DNA of 28,647 nucleotides from a virus: IMG/VR virus record IMGVR_UViG_3300032087_006300, positions 1-28,647 of that record, one strand, 5' to 3'. The notes below the pieces were generated by a model. That model saw only the letters and a program-made list of their open reading frames with translations. It was not told where the DNA came from and made no database searches. The translations under genes and the position numbers were made by a program. This document shows, piece after piece, positions 1 through 7,370 of this stretch. Positions within the stretch are counted from its first letter, which is position 1. The number at the start of each line of letters is the position of its first letter.

Positions 1-91
1 ACTTTTAAAAGTACCGTGATGGGTACAAACTACATTTTTATTCATATAACTTTTTTATTTCATCATGTATTTTGGGTATACGGTTAAACTG
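1..91. repeat. Terminal direct repeat, left copy
   Basis: These 91 bases recur without a mismatch at the right end of the window (offset 28,556). The copy contains the end of the gene at 38-835 and the start codon (43-45, minus strand) of the gene that continues at the far end. This is what a circular genome looks like when a contig is closed with a short overlap. The left 12 bases are also a perfect palindrome (acttttaaaagt), but they lie inside a coding region. Confidence 0.97.
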
Positions 92-835
92 GTGTACTAT
101 ACTAAAATCTTTCCAATGAGGTATAGGTCCGTATTTTCTTTCAATTGCTCTTCTAAAACCCCATGATTCAAAAAATTGAGTAGGACCTCCTGTAGCCATA
201 TGTAAACACCATTTATCGTAAATGAAAAACTTTTTTAATCTTTTGTAATCTGTATCATAAATGTTAATATTCATAGCTGCTTGATCGTGTATATCATGAC
301 CTTTTTGACTCCTTAAACCTGTTAGCCAAATATCACTAACAAAATTACTTAGTGCTCTTGGTGTACCACCTATAACACCACTACAAAATACTTCACGGTC
401 TTTATGTTGTTGTTTTTCATTTGGGTAACATTTAGCCATAACGTCAGTATTCCATGGTTCTTCACCATGTGTTACTCCTTCACCAGCTACAAAAACATCA
501 TAATTGTATAAATCCATTTTTTCAAAAGGATCATGTAAAAAAGCAACGTCAAATACATCTGTGTATAGTATTGCATCGTAATCGTTTACCTTAGAGCTAA
601 TAAAGGTACTTACAGGTAATAAACGTTGGTTATTTACCGTTTCAGAAGTATCGTTAGATACCTTCTCATACACTATGTTATTGTTTTCTAACGTAATTAT
701 GTCTTGTTCAGTAGCATTCCAAGCAAGTAATATAACATCTCCTCCGGTAACTATTTTAAATGAATTATTCCAAAGTAAAATTTTATCTATATTTTGAGTT
801 ATGTTATTACAAACTCCTGTAAGTAATTTTCTCAT
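38..835 (-). CDS. Putative GT-A glycosyltransferase, PLOD/procollagen-transferase-like pattern
   Basis: This 265-aa protein reads like a nucleotide-sugar-dependent transferase of the GT-A fold. Visible landmarks are ILYTDVFDV at about residues 89-97 (DxxD in the usual DxD metal-site position), FVAGEG at 115-120, a YP pair at 137-138, CSGVIGG at 151-157 and DIHDQAAMN at 181-189. This order (acidic metal motif, E, YP, SG-GG, then DQ) resembles the glucosyltransferase domains of lysyl hydroxylase (PLOD) and related collagen-modifying enzymes, though I infer this from pattern only. The start overlaps the end of the upstream gene by 4 nt (ATGA), and its end overlaps the next operon gene by 8 nt across the contig join. 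No signal peptide or membrane segment is visible, so it should act in the host cytoplasm. The substrate is unknown: a host glycan or a virion protein are both possible. Confidence 0.72.
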   Translation of the reverse strand: MRKLLTGVCNNITQNIDKILLWNNSFKIVTGGDVILLAWNATEQDIITLENNNIVYEKVSNDTSETVNNQRLLPVSTFISSKVNDYDAILYTDVFDVAFLHDPFEKMDLYNYDVFVAGEGVTHGEEPWNTDVMAKCYPNEKQQHKDREVFCSGVIGGTPRALSNFVSDIWLTGLRSQKGHDIHDQAAMNINIYDTDYKRLKKFFIYDKWCLHMATGGPTQFFESWGFRRAIERKYGPIPHWKDFSIVHQFNRIPKIHDEIKKLYE

Positions 836-2055
836 AATACTCTTGTAATTTTTTCACACCACCCTTTTGATTCACTATGAGCCCAGGAAACAATATGGTG
901 TGGTTTAGGACCTTGATAAGTTATCCATCTTGTAAACTCTCGTCCTTCTTTAGTACTTTGTATACCTGAGTTAAACATATTACCATCTATATCTTCTCTA
1001 TGTAAAGAATTATTTTCTTCGTCTTCACAAATTACTGCACAAAATGTATAATCGTTTTCTTTAAAATTAGTGTGACTGAAACTAACAATTTCTTTAAATG
1101 TTTGGTAAAATATATCGTCTGGTGATCCAGGCGGTGGTATGTTATCTTTACATTTTTGAGTTATTGACCTATCTTTAAAGTTTATACCAGCATATGTTTC
1201 ATATTCTTGTAGACTTCTTACATTACCTAAACCGTATTTTTCTTCTATAATTTCATTTTCTCCATCCACGTTCAGTAAAGATCTAACTTTAGCATGACAT
1301 TTTAAATTTTTATCATTCCAAGTTGAATCATCATCCCATTGTTTAGTTCTACCATTTCTTGTATATTCATGCCATGCAATAACTTTATTAGGGTAAAATA
1401 AATCATAACCATGTGTAAAAGATCTAACTGCAAGAGTTATTTCTTCTCCATGAAAATAATATTCTGGGTCATGTTGTACTTCTATACAATGTTCACCTAA
1501 AGTAAAAGCAAAATGTGCTGAATAAAAACGAGCTCTTTGTGGTGTTAATGTTTTATCTTCTATGTAATAAGGTAAGAAAAACACTATACCTTCAGGGGTA
1601 AATCTATCAAAAGACATACCCCAAGGTACGTTAACCCGTCCGTCAGGTTCATTTTCTGGGTTATAGGAAGGGATGTACGAAGTAAGTAACGGTTTTTGAT
1701 GCCCTAGTTTTTGTAAACTTTTAACCATATCAATACATAGTACATCCCAATCTTGTGTAAATCTGTGATGAGAGTCTAATTGTAAAGTGTATGTTTCACC
1801 TTTATACTCTTGTTGTATTAAGTTTCTAGCCCAACAAGCTCCTTTAGAAGTTGAGTAATCAATATCCAGAATAGTAACTCTATTATCATTTTCGTATAAT
1901 TTTAAATTATCCCATTTATCTTGTGGGTTATGCTGCCAAGCTATACAAACATGTAAATTATCTGGATGTTTAGCTTTATCAAATAAGTCTTTTAGAGTTG
2001 GTAATAACTCAGGATCTCTATAACTAGCAATCTGAACAAATATTGTTTCTGTCAT
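832..2055 (-). CDS. GT60-like polypeptide GlcNAc-transferase (PF11397 type)
   Basis: This 407-aa protein matches the GlcNAc-transferase family (CAZy GT60, Pfam PF11397) over residues 3-230. The N-terminal signature IFVQIASYRDPE (5-16) is followed by GACWARNLI (72-80), the metal-binding LQLDSHHRF (91-99; D94, H96), LLTSYIPSY (123-131), FHGEEITLAVRSFTHGYD (201-218) and a final WHEY (228-231). Characterised eukaryotic members transfer GlcNAc to hydroxyproline of Skp1 (Dictyostelium) or to Thr of mucins (trypanosomes), so a protein acceptor is plausible. About 100 residues after 300 fall outside the family core and I do not recognise them. It is the second gene of the minus-strand operon, with 4-nt overlaps on both sides that suggest translational coupling. 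There is no export signal. The family call is strong; sugar donor and acceptor here are unknown. Confidence 0.87.
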   Translation of the reverse strand: MTETIFVQIASYRDPELLPTLKDLFDKAKHPDNLHVCIAWQHNPQDKWDNLKLYENDNRVTILDIDYSTSKGACWARNLIQQEYKGETYTLQLDSHHRFTQDWDVLCIDMVKSLQKLGHQKPLLTSYIPSYNPENEPDGRVNVPWGMSFDRFTPEGIVFFLPYYIEDKTLTPQRARFYSAHFAFTLGEHCIEVQHDPEYYFHGEEITLAVRSFTHGYDLFYPNKVIAWHEYTRNGRTKQWDDDSTWNDKNLKCHAKVRSLLNVDGENEIIEEKYGLGNVRSLQEYETYAGINFKDRSITQKCKDNIPPPGSPDDIFYQTFKEIVSFSHTNFKENDYTFCAVICEDEENNSLHREDIDGNMFNSGIQSTKEGREFTRWITYQGPKPHHIVSWAHSESKGWCEKITRVL

Positions 2056-2546
2056 TTATTTCTTTTAGTATGATGAACGTATGCATCGGTGTACATATAA
2101 TTTAATTTAGGTTGAAGTTTTTCAATCCATTCACGTTCGAGTTTTAATCTTGTTTTTCTGTCATTTTCGATTGCTAATATATAACTGAATAGTACTTTAG
2201 CTCCATAGTATTTAACATTACCTGGAAAGTAATTTACTTTATGCTGTTGTATTCTATGTTTAATTTTATTAGATGAACCTACATACAACCCTTTGGTGGT
2301 AACTAATAAGTAAACTCCTTTTTTATCTCTTGCAAACATAGCTATTTGAGCTTGTTTAACATCTTTTTTCCAACGATTAGGGTTTTGTTTTCTCCATGCT
2401 TTAGAAGTACGTTTAGTCATTTTTGCATAATGACATTTTTTGCAGTAGTTATAACAGTATATCTTACCTGTTTGTTTATTGGTTATAGTGTAATAATCTG
2501 TTAAAGGTTTATCAGTATTACATTTAGTACAAACTTTTGATTCCAT
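2052..2546 (-). CDS. GIY-YIG homing-type endonuclease with N-terminal zinc-finger-like region
   Basis: This 164-aa protein has a GIY-YIG nuclease core: GVYLL at 77-81, LYVGSS at 87-92, the catalytic-type Arg at 98, the H102 region, and LEREWIEKLQPKLNY at 136-150 carrying the conserved Glu and the closing Asn. The N-terminus holds Cys6-x2-Cys9 and Cys35-x2-Cys38, probably a zinc-binding DNA-recognition element, followed by a basic linker (45-66). Small phages often carry such free-standing GIY-YIG genes as homing elements. It is the first gene of the glycosyltransferase operon, downstream of a good Bacteroidetes-type promoter, and its last codons overlap the next start by 4 nt. It may have brought the operon in or be a later insertion at its head. 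Confidence 0.82.
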   Translation of the reverse strand: MESKVCTKCNTDKPLTDYYTITNKQTGKIYCYNYCKKCHYAKMTKRTSKAWRKQNPNRWKKDVKQAQIAMFARDKKGVYLLVTTKGLYVGSSNKIKHRIQQHKVNYFPGNVKYYGAKVLFSYILAIENDRKTRLKLEREWIEKLQPKLNYMYTDAYVHHTKRNK

Positions 2547-2561
2547 TCTTTTTATTTTATT

Positions 2562-2592
2562 AAAATATAAGCACTTTATAATAAATACACAA
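2562..2592 (-). promoter_or_regulatory. Bacteroidetes-type promoter for the glycosyltransferase operon
   Basis: On the minus strand a TTG (2592-2590) is followed after 20 nt by TATATTTT (2569-2562), close to the Bacteroidetes consensus TTTG-N19-21-TAnnTTTG. The GIY-YIG start codon lies 15 nt beyond the box. The four plus-strand promoters in this window have the same layout. Confidence 0.55.
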
Positions 2593-2656
2593 CTTTTCCA
2601 AAAAAATATACAAAATAGTTGATTCTTTGATAAAAAATATATAACTTAACTACTGA

Positions 2657-2689
2657 AGGGTAGGCGCTTGAGTTTACCGCCATAACCCT
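2657..2689 (+). other. Hairpin element A in the divergent intergenic region
   Basis: AGGGT (2657-2661) pairs with ACCCT (2685-2689), and inside it GGCG (2663-2666) pairs with CGCC (2678-2681), leaving an 11-nt loop with TTGAGT. There is no T run on either side, so it is not a normal intrinsic terminator. Its left arm and loop (2658-2673) match element B at 10086-10101 in 13 of 16 positions. The 285-nt gap 2547-2831 otherwise holds only the minus-strand promoter and the A/T tract. Confidence 0.45.
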
Positions 2690-2721
2690 GAAGAGGATGA
2701 ATGGATAAATGGTTTTACTTG

Positions 2722-2763
2722 TATAATTATTATATATATTATTATATATTATTATATAATTTA
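2722..2763. repeat. 42-nt pure A/T tract with iterated ATTATTATAT-like units
   Basis: No G or C occurs from 2722 to 2763, and the run is built of repeated ATTATTATAT-like units that are partly self-complementary. It lies between the divergent operons, downstream of hairpin A and about 70 nt before the scaffold gene. It could be a late promoter region, a DNA-unwinding element or both. A TTG at 2719-2721 with a partial -7 box (2743-2750) is too weak to call a promoter. Confidence 0.6.
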
Positions 2764-2831
2764 GAGAGATATATATAAATTACCTATTTATTTTTTGAAA
2801 ATTCTTTTTATTAACCACTAATAATTCTAAT

Positions 2832-3542
2832 ATGACAAAAGAGGAATTAAAAACACTGGTTAAAAAGTACTTCAATTTGACAGAAATTAATACATCCGAA
2901 ACTAATAACGAAGAGGTAAAAGAGCAATCTTTTGCAGAAGCTACACTTGCGGACGGCACTAAAGTGACAAATATGTCTGATGCCGAATTCGAAGTAGGGC
3001 AAATTCTACATGTTATTACGGAATCGGGGGAACACGTTATTGCTCCAGCAGGTGAGCATGACACAGAATCCGGTATTAGTATCACTGTTGATGAGACAGG
3101 TACTATAACCGGTATTGCAAGACCTGATCAAGAAGGGGAAGGCAGTTTAGCCGATCACGATACTGTTGAAGAACAGATGTCGGAGGAAGTTACTGAAGAA
3201 GTAACTGAGGAACCTTTAAAAGAGGAATTAGCTGAAGAAGAAGAAATCGTTGAACAATTAGAAGAAGATAGTATTCAAGAAGCAGTAGTATCAGCAATAG
3301 CTGAGATTGTTGCTCCAGAAATTGAAGCACTAAAATCTAAACTAACTGAACACGAAGAATTGCTAAAAAAATACATGTCTGAACCAGCTTCAGAACCTGT
3401 AGAAGAAGCAAAAGCTAAATTTTCAGCTACAATAACTCCTAGAACTCAAGTATGGGATAAGGAGCCTTTCAATCAAAAAAGAGCTCAATACGATATGATA
3501 TTGAAGCACAAGGAAAAACAAGTAAAATCAACTCAAAAATAA
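2832..3542 (+). CDS. Putative capsid scaffolding/assembly protein
   Basis: This is a 236-aa acidic protein immediately before the capsid gene (6-nt gap). After an N-terminal helix, residues 34-95 form a beta-rich domain with ATLADGTKV (37-45), VGQILHV (55-61), APAGEH (71-76) and ISITVDETGTI (82-92), a pattern often seen in Bacteroidetes phage proteins next to the capsid gene. Residues 100-150 are very rich in Glu (VTEEVTEEPLKEELAEEEE), and 150-182 look like a coiled coil. The C-terminus is basic. High charge, coiled coil, basic tail and position before the capsid protein are typical of scaffolds. No catalytic protease residues are evident; the protease seems to be the separate gene at 26021. 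Function is inferred from layout and position. Confidence 0.55.
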   Translation: MTKEELKTLVKKYFNLTEINTSETNNEEVKEQSFAEATLADGTKVTNMSDAEFEVGQILHVITESGEHVIAPAGEHDTESGISITVDETGTITGIARPDQEGEGSLADHDTVEEQMSEEVTEEVTEEPLKEELAEEEEIVEQLEEDSIQEAVVSAIAEIVAPEIEALKSKLTEHEELLKKYMSEPASEPVEEAKAKFSATITPRTQVWDKEPFNQKRAQYDMILKHKEKQVKSTQK

Positions 3543-3548
3543 TTCACA

Positions 3549-4451
3549 ATGGGATTAAATGTATCAGCTCTGAATGATTTCAACAATGAGGTAGCAGGTA
3601 AAGTAGTACCTAAAATGGTATTCGAAGGATACACTACTTCTATCTTACCTATCCAAGAAGGAATCAAATACCAAGAGCCTTTAAACATCATGGAGGTTGA
3701 TCTACAGGTTCAAAGCGGAAACTGTGTATCTTCTCCTTCTGGTAGCTTAACTGCTACTCAACGTAACATTACGGTTACTAACAGAGTATCTTACGACGGA
3801 CTTTGTTTAGATGACCTTAACAGCAAATATTTAGGAATTTCTGCACTATCTGCAGGTTCTTACAACGAAACATTTGCTTTAGCAGAAACTTATACTGATA
3901 TGATTGTAAATCAGATGAAAAAATCTGATGATTCATTCTTATGGAACAACTCTAACTTAGGAGTACTTACTTCTGGTTCTACAGCAGGTGTAGTAGTACC
4001 TAACGCTGCTACTGGTTCAGTATCTTCTGCAACTATTTTAGGCATCACTGATGCACTAATTGACAATATTCCTTCTGATATCGCTGACAGAGACGACTTA
4101 ACAATCTGGATGTCAACAGGTAACTTTAGAAAATTCATCACTGCTTTAAGAGGTATTAACAACTATTACTTCGACCCAGGATCAATTTCTAACAGAACTG
4201 GAATTCTACAAATTGCATATCCATTCCAAAACGTAAAAGTTGTTGGTACAGCGGGTATTACAGGAGATAGAATTTGTTTAATGCCAGATGCTTATGCAGT
4301 GGTAGGAACAGATTTAATGTCTGACGAAACTTCATTCCAATTATGGTATGATGTGAATGCAGACCAACTGAAACATAGATTAAAATCTAAATTGGGTGTT
4401 CAAGTAGCATTCCCAGAATATATCGTATCAAACGATAAAGCTGCTCAATAA
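3549..4451 (+). CDS. Probable major capsid protein
   Basis: This 300-aa protein is probably the HK97-fold shell subunit. It follows the scaffold-like gene, precedes the tube and portal genes, and is closed by a strong intrinsic terminator. Its codon use also stands out: AAC, TTC, TAC, GAC and ATC are frequent, while most neighbours use the T-ending codons, as expected for the most abundant protein. Landmarks are VVPKMVFEGYTTSILPIQ (19-36), a Cys-containing beta stretch near residues 58-82, and a long helical segment around 95-125 (ETFALAETYTDMIVNQMKK), consistent with the spine helix of this fold. There is no N-terminal delta domain, which fits a separate scaffold. Assignment is from context, size and layout, not a recognised catalytic motif. 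Confidence 0.68.
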   Translation: MGLNVSALNDFNNEVAGKVVPKMVFEGYTTSILPIQEGIKYQEPLNIMEVDLQVQSGNCVSSPSGSLTATQRNITVTNRVSYDGLCLDDLNSKYLGISALSAGSYNETFALAETYTDMIVNQMKKSDDSFLWNNSNLGVLTSGSTAGVVVPNAATGSVSSATILGITDALIDNIPSDIADRDDLTIWMSTGNFRKFITALRGINNYYFDPGSISNRTGILQIAYPFQNVKVVGTAGITGDRICLMPDAYAVVGTDLMSDETSFQLWYDVNADQLKHRLKSKLGVQVAFPEYIVSNDKAAQ

Positions 4452-4461
4452 TTGAAGCTTT

Positions 4462-4488
4462 AAACGGGCGGTTTCGGCCGCCCTTTTA
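4462..4488 (+). terminator. Intrinsic terminator after the capsid gene
   Basis: GGGCGG (4466-4471) pairs with CCGCCC (4478-4483) over a 6-nt loop (tttcgg), followed by TTTTATT. It is one of the very few GC-rich stretches in the genome and begins about 10 nt after the capsid stop codon. Confidence 0.9.
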
Positions 4489-4511
4489 TTAACTAATAAA
4501 AATTAATAACT

Positions 4512-5060
4512 ATGGCTTGTGATATTTCAAGCGGATTTCAATTAGGCTGCCGTGATAACAGCGGTGGTATAAAATCCGTATATATTTTATCAGGCTCGGT
4601 AACTACAATCACAGAATCTTCAGGAGAAATTACTGATATTTCTGGTGACGGAATTTTCTACCAGTTCGACTTAACTAAGAACACGGGAGATTTTACCGAA
4701 ACACCTAACCCGAGTCTAGAAAACGGTACTGTGTTTTATACACAAACTGTTAATACAGCCTTCCACAAGCTTCAAACGAGTATCAGAAATCAAGTAAAAG
4801 TATTAGCTCAAAACCCTGACTTAAAAATTGTTGTTGAAACAAACAACGGTGTTGAGTCACCTTATACAGGCAAATTCTTTTACGTTGGTAGATATAGAGG
4901 AGCTACATTGACTGGAGGCTCAGGTACATCTGGAACAGCATTTGGTGATGCTAACCAGTATGCGCTAACATTTGAAGGACTTGAACCTGAACCGGCTCAA
5001 GAAATTTCAACTTCAGGTAATTTAACAGATGCTTTAACAGGTATTACTGTTTCTTACTAA
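4512..5060 (+). CDS. Probable major tail (tube) protein
   Basis: This 182-aa beta-rich protein starts MACDISSGFQLGCRD, a form common to small structural proteins of Bacteroidetes phages (MACDI..G...C.D). The middle (residues 75-125) has the strand-helix-strand look of tail-tube proteins: TAFHKLQTSIRNQVKVLAQN, then DLKIVVETNNG, then KFFYVGRYRGATL. A Gly/Ser/Thr-rich turn (131-143) and LTFEGLEPEP (154-163) complete it. Like the capsid gene, it uses more C-ending codons than its neighbours and has its own intrinsic terminator, which suggests a very abundant protein. The tube role is inferred; a head decoration protein is the main alternative. Confidence 0.52.
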   Translation: MACDISSGFQLGCRDNSGGIKSVYILSGSVTTITESSGEITDISGDGIFYQFDLTKNTGDFTETPNPSLENGTVFYTQTVNTAFHKLQTSIRNQVKVLAQNPDLKIVVETNNGVESPYTGKFFYVGRYRGATLTGGSGTSGTAFGDANQYALTFEGLEPEPAQEISTSGNLTDALTGITVSY

Positions 5061-5071
5061 TATAAAAAAGG

Positions 5072-5110
5072 AATAAGGGAAGGGTTATTTGAGATTCTTC
5101 CCTTTTTTCC
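5072..5110 (+). terminator. Intrinsic terminator after the probable tail tube gene
   Basis: AAGGGAAG (5075-5082) pairs with CTTCCCTT (5097-5104), loop 14 nt, and the right arm runs into six Ts (5103-5108). A flanking AAAAAAGG/CCTTTTTT-type extension makes it partly bidirectional. The next gene starts 15 nt later with no clear promoter between, so read-through probably drives the portal block. Confidence 0.85.
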
Positions 5111-5124
5111 TATATTAAAAAGAT

Positions 5125-5583
5125 ATGATTAATTTATACAAAACTCAGTCAGCTTCTTCATTTGTGATGTATCCAGAAGATACACCATTTAGTGCAAGTA
5201 CAGCTGCTCATTATAAATTATCCGTATCTCAAAGTTTAGATCAAAGTAACAGTTTAATAACTGTAAATCGTTTAAACACCAGATACTCATCTAATTGGTC
5301 TAACGTATTAGTATTAAGTACTGTAGATAGTACTCAAATACCTACAGCATCAGGTCAATATCAAGCTGAGTTATTATATCAAGCAGGTGATAAAGCTAAA
5401 TGGGGAATACAACATACCTTATTTGGAACCACCAATGCTCTTTGGTCTAATGTATCACAAAGTTACTATTCTGGTAGTGTAATTTCTACAGATAGAGCTT
5501 ATGTGTTTGGAACCAATGAACAAACAATTACAGAGTACACCGGCTCTGATCAAATCGGTAAATATATAACCTATAATTCGTAA
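5125..5583 (+). CDS. Structural protein of unknown role before the portal
   Basis: This 152-aa protein is not recognised. It is Ser/Thr/Tyr-rich and looks all-beta: an N-terminal MINLYKTQSASSFVMYPED, central alternating strands (LSVSQSLDQSNSLITVNRL), and a tail with repeated short SxSYYSGSVIST-type strands. There is no signal peptide and no membrane segment. It sits between the tube terminator and the portal gene, with one base separating it from the portal start, so it is almost surely part of the virion block. Head decoration, fibre-anchoring or neck roles are possible. The ASGQYQAELLYQ segment (84-95) recalls small beta-sandwich domains found beside phage adhesins, which is a weak resemblance only. 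Confidence 0.6.
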   Translation: MINLYKTQSASSFVMYPEDTPFSASTAAHYKLSVSQSLDQSNSLITVNRLNTRYSSNWSNVLVLSTVDSTQIPTASGQYQAELLYQAGDKAKWGIQHTLFGTTNALWSNVSQSYYSGSVISTDRAYVFGTNEQTITEYTGSDQIGKYITYNS

Positions 5584-5584
5584 G

Positions 5585-6781
5585 ATGGCAGAAAATAAAA
5601 AATTCAAATTTCAACGAATACCTTCACCAAACAATTTTAAAGCATTTGATTGGTCTGAAAAAGGTAAAGATGAATATGTTAAGTTTGGAGATGATAACTT
5701 ATTTCCTCAAACCACAATTGACATTTACAATAAGTCTTCAATCCATGCAGCAGCTGTTAATGCCATCGTTCAAGGTATTATAGGAAAAGGATTAACTGCA
5801 AATGAAGAAGTATATCTTAAGAGTGCTAATCGTAAAGGAGAGACATGGAATGACTTGTATGCGAAAGTAGCATTAGATTATAAATTACATGGATCATTTG
5901 CACTAGAAGTAATTTGGTCAAGAGATAGAAGTATGGTAGAGTTTCACCATATTGACTTTTCTCATATAAGAGCAGCTAAAAAAGATCACAGAGGACATAT
6001 TCCAGGATATTATATTAGTTCAGAATGGAACAGAATTGGTAGAAGTAGAGCAGTAGTTACTGATCAAGAAGCTTTATATATACCAAGTTTCAATCCATTA
6101 TTAAAAGAAGAACACCCTCATCAATTATTCGTACACCAAAATTACAGACCAGGTCAAACATATTACCCACTACCAGACTATGTAGGTGCTTATAGAGTAA
6201 TTGAATTAGATACAGAAATAGATAACTTCCATACAAATAACATTCGTAATGGTTTAGCTCCTTCTCTATCAATTACTACATTTACAAATGGTTCAGATGA
6301 ACAATTAAGAGAAATTGAAGCACAGTTAAATGCAAACTATGCCGGTGGAGAAAATGCAGGTTCATTAATGTATATTGATGTAGATAGTCCTGAAAATGCA
6401 CCACAAATAACTCCAATACCACAAAATGGAGCAGATGGATATTATGTCACAATTAATGACATGGTGGTACAAAAAATATTAACTGCACACAGAATTACCT
6501 CACCTATGATATTAGGAATTAAAACTGAGGGTCAATTAGGTGGTAGATCAGAAGTAGTAGATGCTTATTTACTTTTCCAAAATAATGTAATAGTTCCTTA
6601 CCAACAAGATATATTAGGTAGTTTAGAAGTTTTAATGCATTTAAACTATCCAGATGCAGTATTAGGTGTTGAACAAAAGAAACTATATGATGATGGTACT
6701 GAAGAAGAAGAAGTGATTGTAGATACTGATACTACTGACCAAGAAGAAGCAGACATTCAACAACCAGAACTTATAGCATAA
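5585..6781 (+). CDS. Portal protein
   Basis: This 398-aa protein has the size and layout of a portal of the Bacteroidetes siphophage type. It forms the ring at the unique capsid vertex through which DNA enters and leaves. Landmarks include EYVKFGDDNLFPQTTIDIY (30-48), then the helix AAAVNAIVQGIIGKGLT (55-71), a Trp/Tyr-rich body with HIDFSHIRAAKKD (122-134), and a late helical segment VVDAYLLFQNNVIVPYQQD (324-342) typical of portal stems. The C-terminus (370-393) is an acidic tail. Its stop overlaps the connector gene start by one base (TAATG). Portal following capsid, rather than terminase-portal-capsid, is the reverse of the common order. Confidence 0.8.
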   Translation: MAENKKFKFQRIPSPNNFKAFDWSEKGKDEYVKFGDDNLFPQTTIDIYNKSSIHAAAVNAIVQGIIGKGLTANEEVYLKSANRKGETWNDLYAKVALDYKLHGSFALEVIWSRDRSMVEFHHIDFSHIRAAKKDHRGHIPGYYISSEWNRIGRSRAVVTDQEALYIPSFNPLLKEEHPHQLFVHQNYRPGQTYYPLPDYVGAYRVIELDTEIDNFHTNNIRNGLAPSLSITTFTNGSDEQLREIEAQLNANYAGGENAGSLMYIDVDSPENAPQITPIPQNGADGYYVTINDMVVQKILTAHRITSPMILGIKTEGQLGGRSEVVDAYLLFQNNVIVPYQQDILGSLEVLMHLNYPDAVLGVEQKKLYDDGTEEEEVIVDTDTTDQEEADIQQPELIA

Positions 6782-7368
6782 TGACAGACGTATTTTTAAT
6801 ATCAGAAGCAAAAGTAAGACAGTTCACCGACATTAATAATAATGTTGATACTGAGCTTATTAAAAATAATATCAGAATAGCACAAGACTATTATTTACAA
6901 CAAACCATTGGTACAAAGTTGTACGAAAAATTAATGGATGATGTACAAAATAATACTTTAGCTGGTTATTATGCAACCTTACTTAATGATTATGTACAAG
7001 ACTACTTACTTTATTGTACATATTATGAAACTTTAGAGTCAATTTATTTGAGACCAAGAAATAATGGTTTACTAAGACCAAATGGTGGAGAAAATTCAGA
7101 CCCTGTAGATAAAGACATTTACAATATGAAACGTCAATCTATAGAAAATAAGATGACTTTTTATAATGAAAAATTGACTCAATATATAATCGAAGAAGAA
7201 GCAAACTTCCCAGAATTAGCAACAACAGATAAACTTTATGAACAAGTAGCAGATTATACCAACAAATACAAAAACCCGTTTGTCTTAAGAAGAACTGCTT
7301 ATGCAGATTGGGCTCAACATTATGGTATTAGACTATATGATTCAAGATATAAACAATACCCACAATAA
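6781..7368 (+). CDS. Head-tail connector (DUF6712-like)
   Basis: This 195-aa mostly helical protein directly follows the portal with a 1-nt overlap. The N-terminus MTDVFLISEAKVRQFTDINNNVD and then IAQDYYLQQTIGTKLYEKL (around 32-51) are typical of gp6-like head-tail adaptors in Bacteroidetes phages, which bind below the portal ring. A second helix pair (YATLLNDYVQDYLLYCTYYE, about 62-81) and a positively charged C-terminus follow. The family call is from sequence style and from the portal neighbour. Confidence 0.65.
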   Translation: MTDVFLISEAKVRQFTDINNNVDTELIKNNIRIAQDYYLQQTIGTKLYEKLMDDVQNNTLAGYYATLLNDYVQDYLLYCTYYETLESIYLRPRNNGLLRPNGGENSDPVDKDIYNMKRQSIENKMTFYNEKLTQYIIEEEANFPELATTDKLYEQVADYTNKYKNPFVLRRTAYADWAQHYGIRLYDSRYKQYPQ

Positions 7369-7370
7369 AA

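Noticed and set aside
1-91. attL/attR of an integrated element
   Set aside because: The repeat lies inside an overlapping gene pair and joining the ends restores it, with no integrase in the genome. Circular contig closure explains it better.
2657-2689. tRNA or tmRNA-like structure
   Set aside because: There is no T-loop GTTCGANTC, no acceptor stem with CCA position, and only a simple two-part hairpin. No tRNA was found elsewhere in the window.
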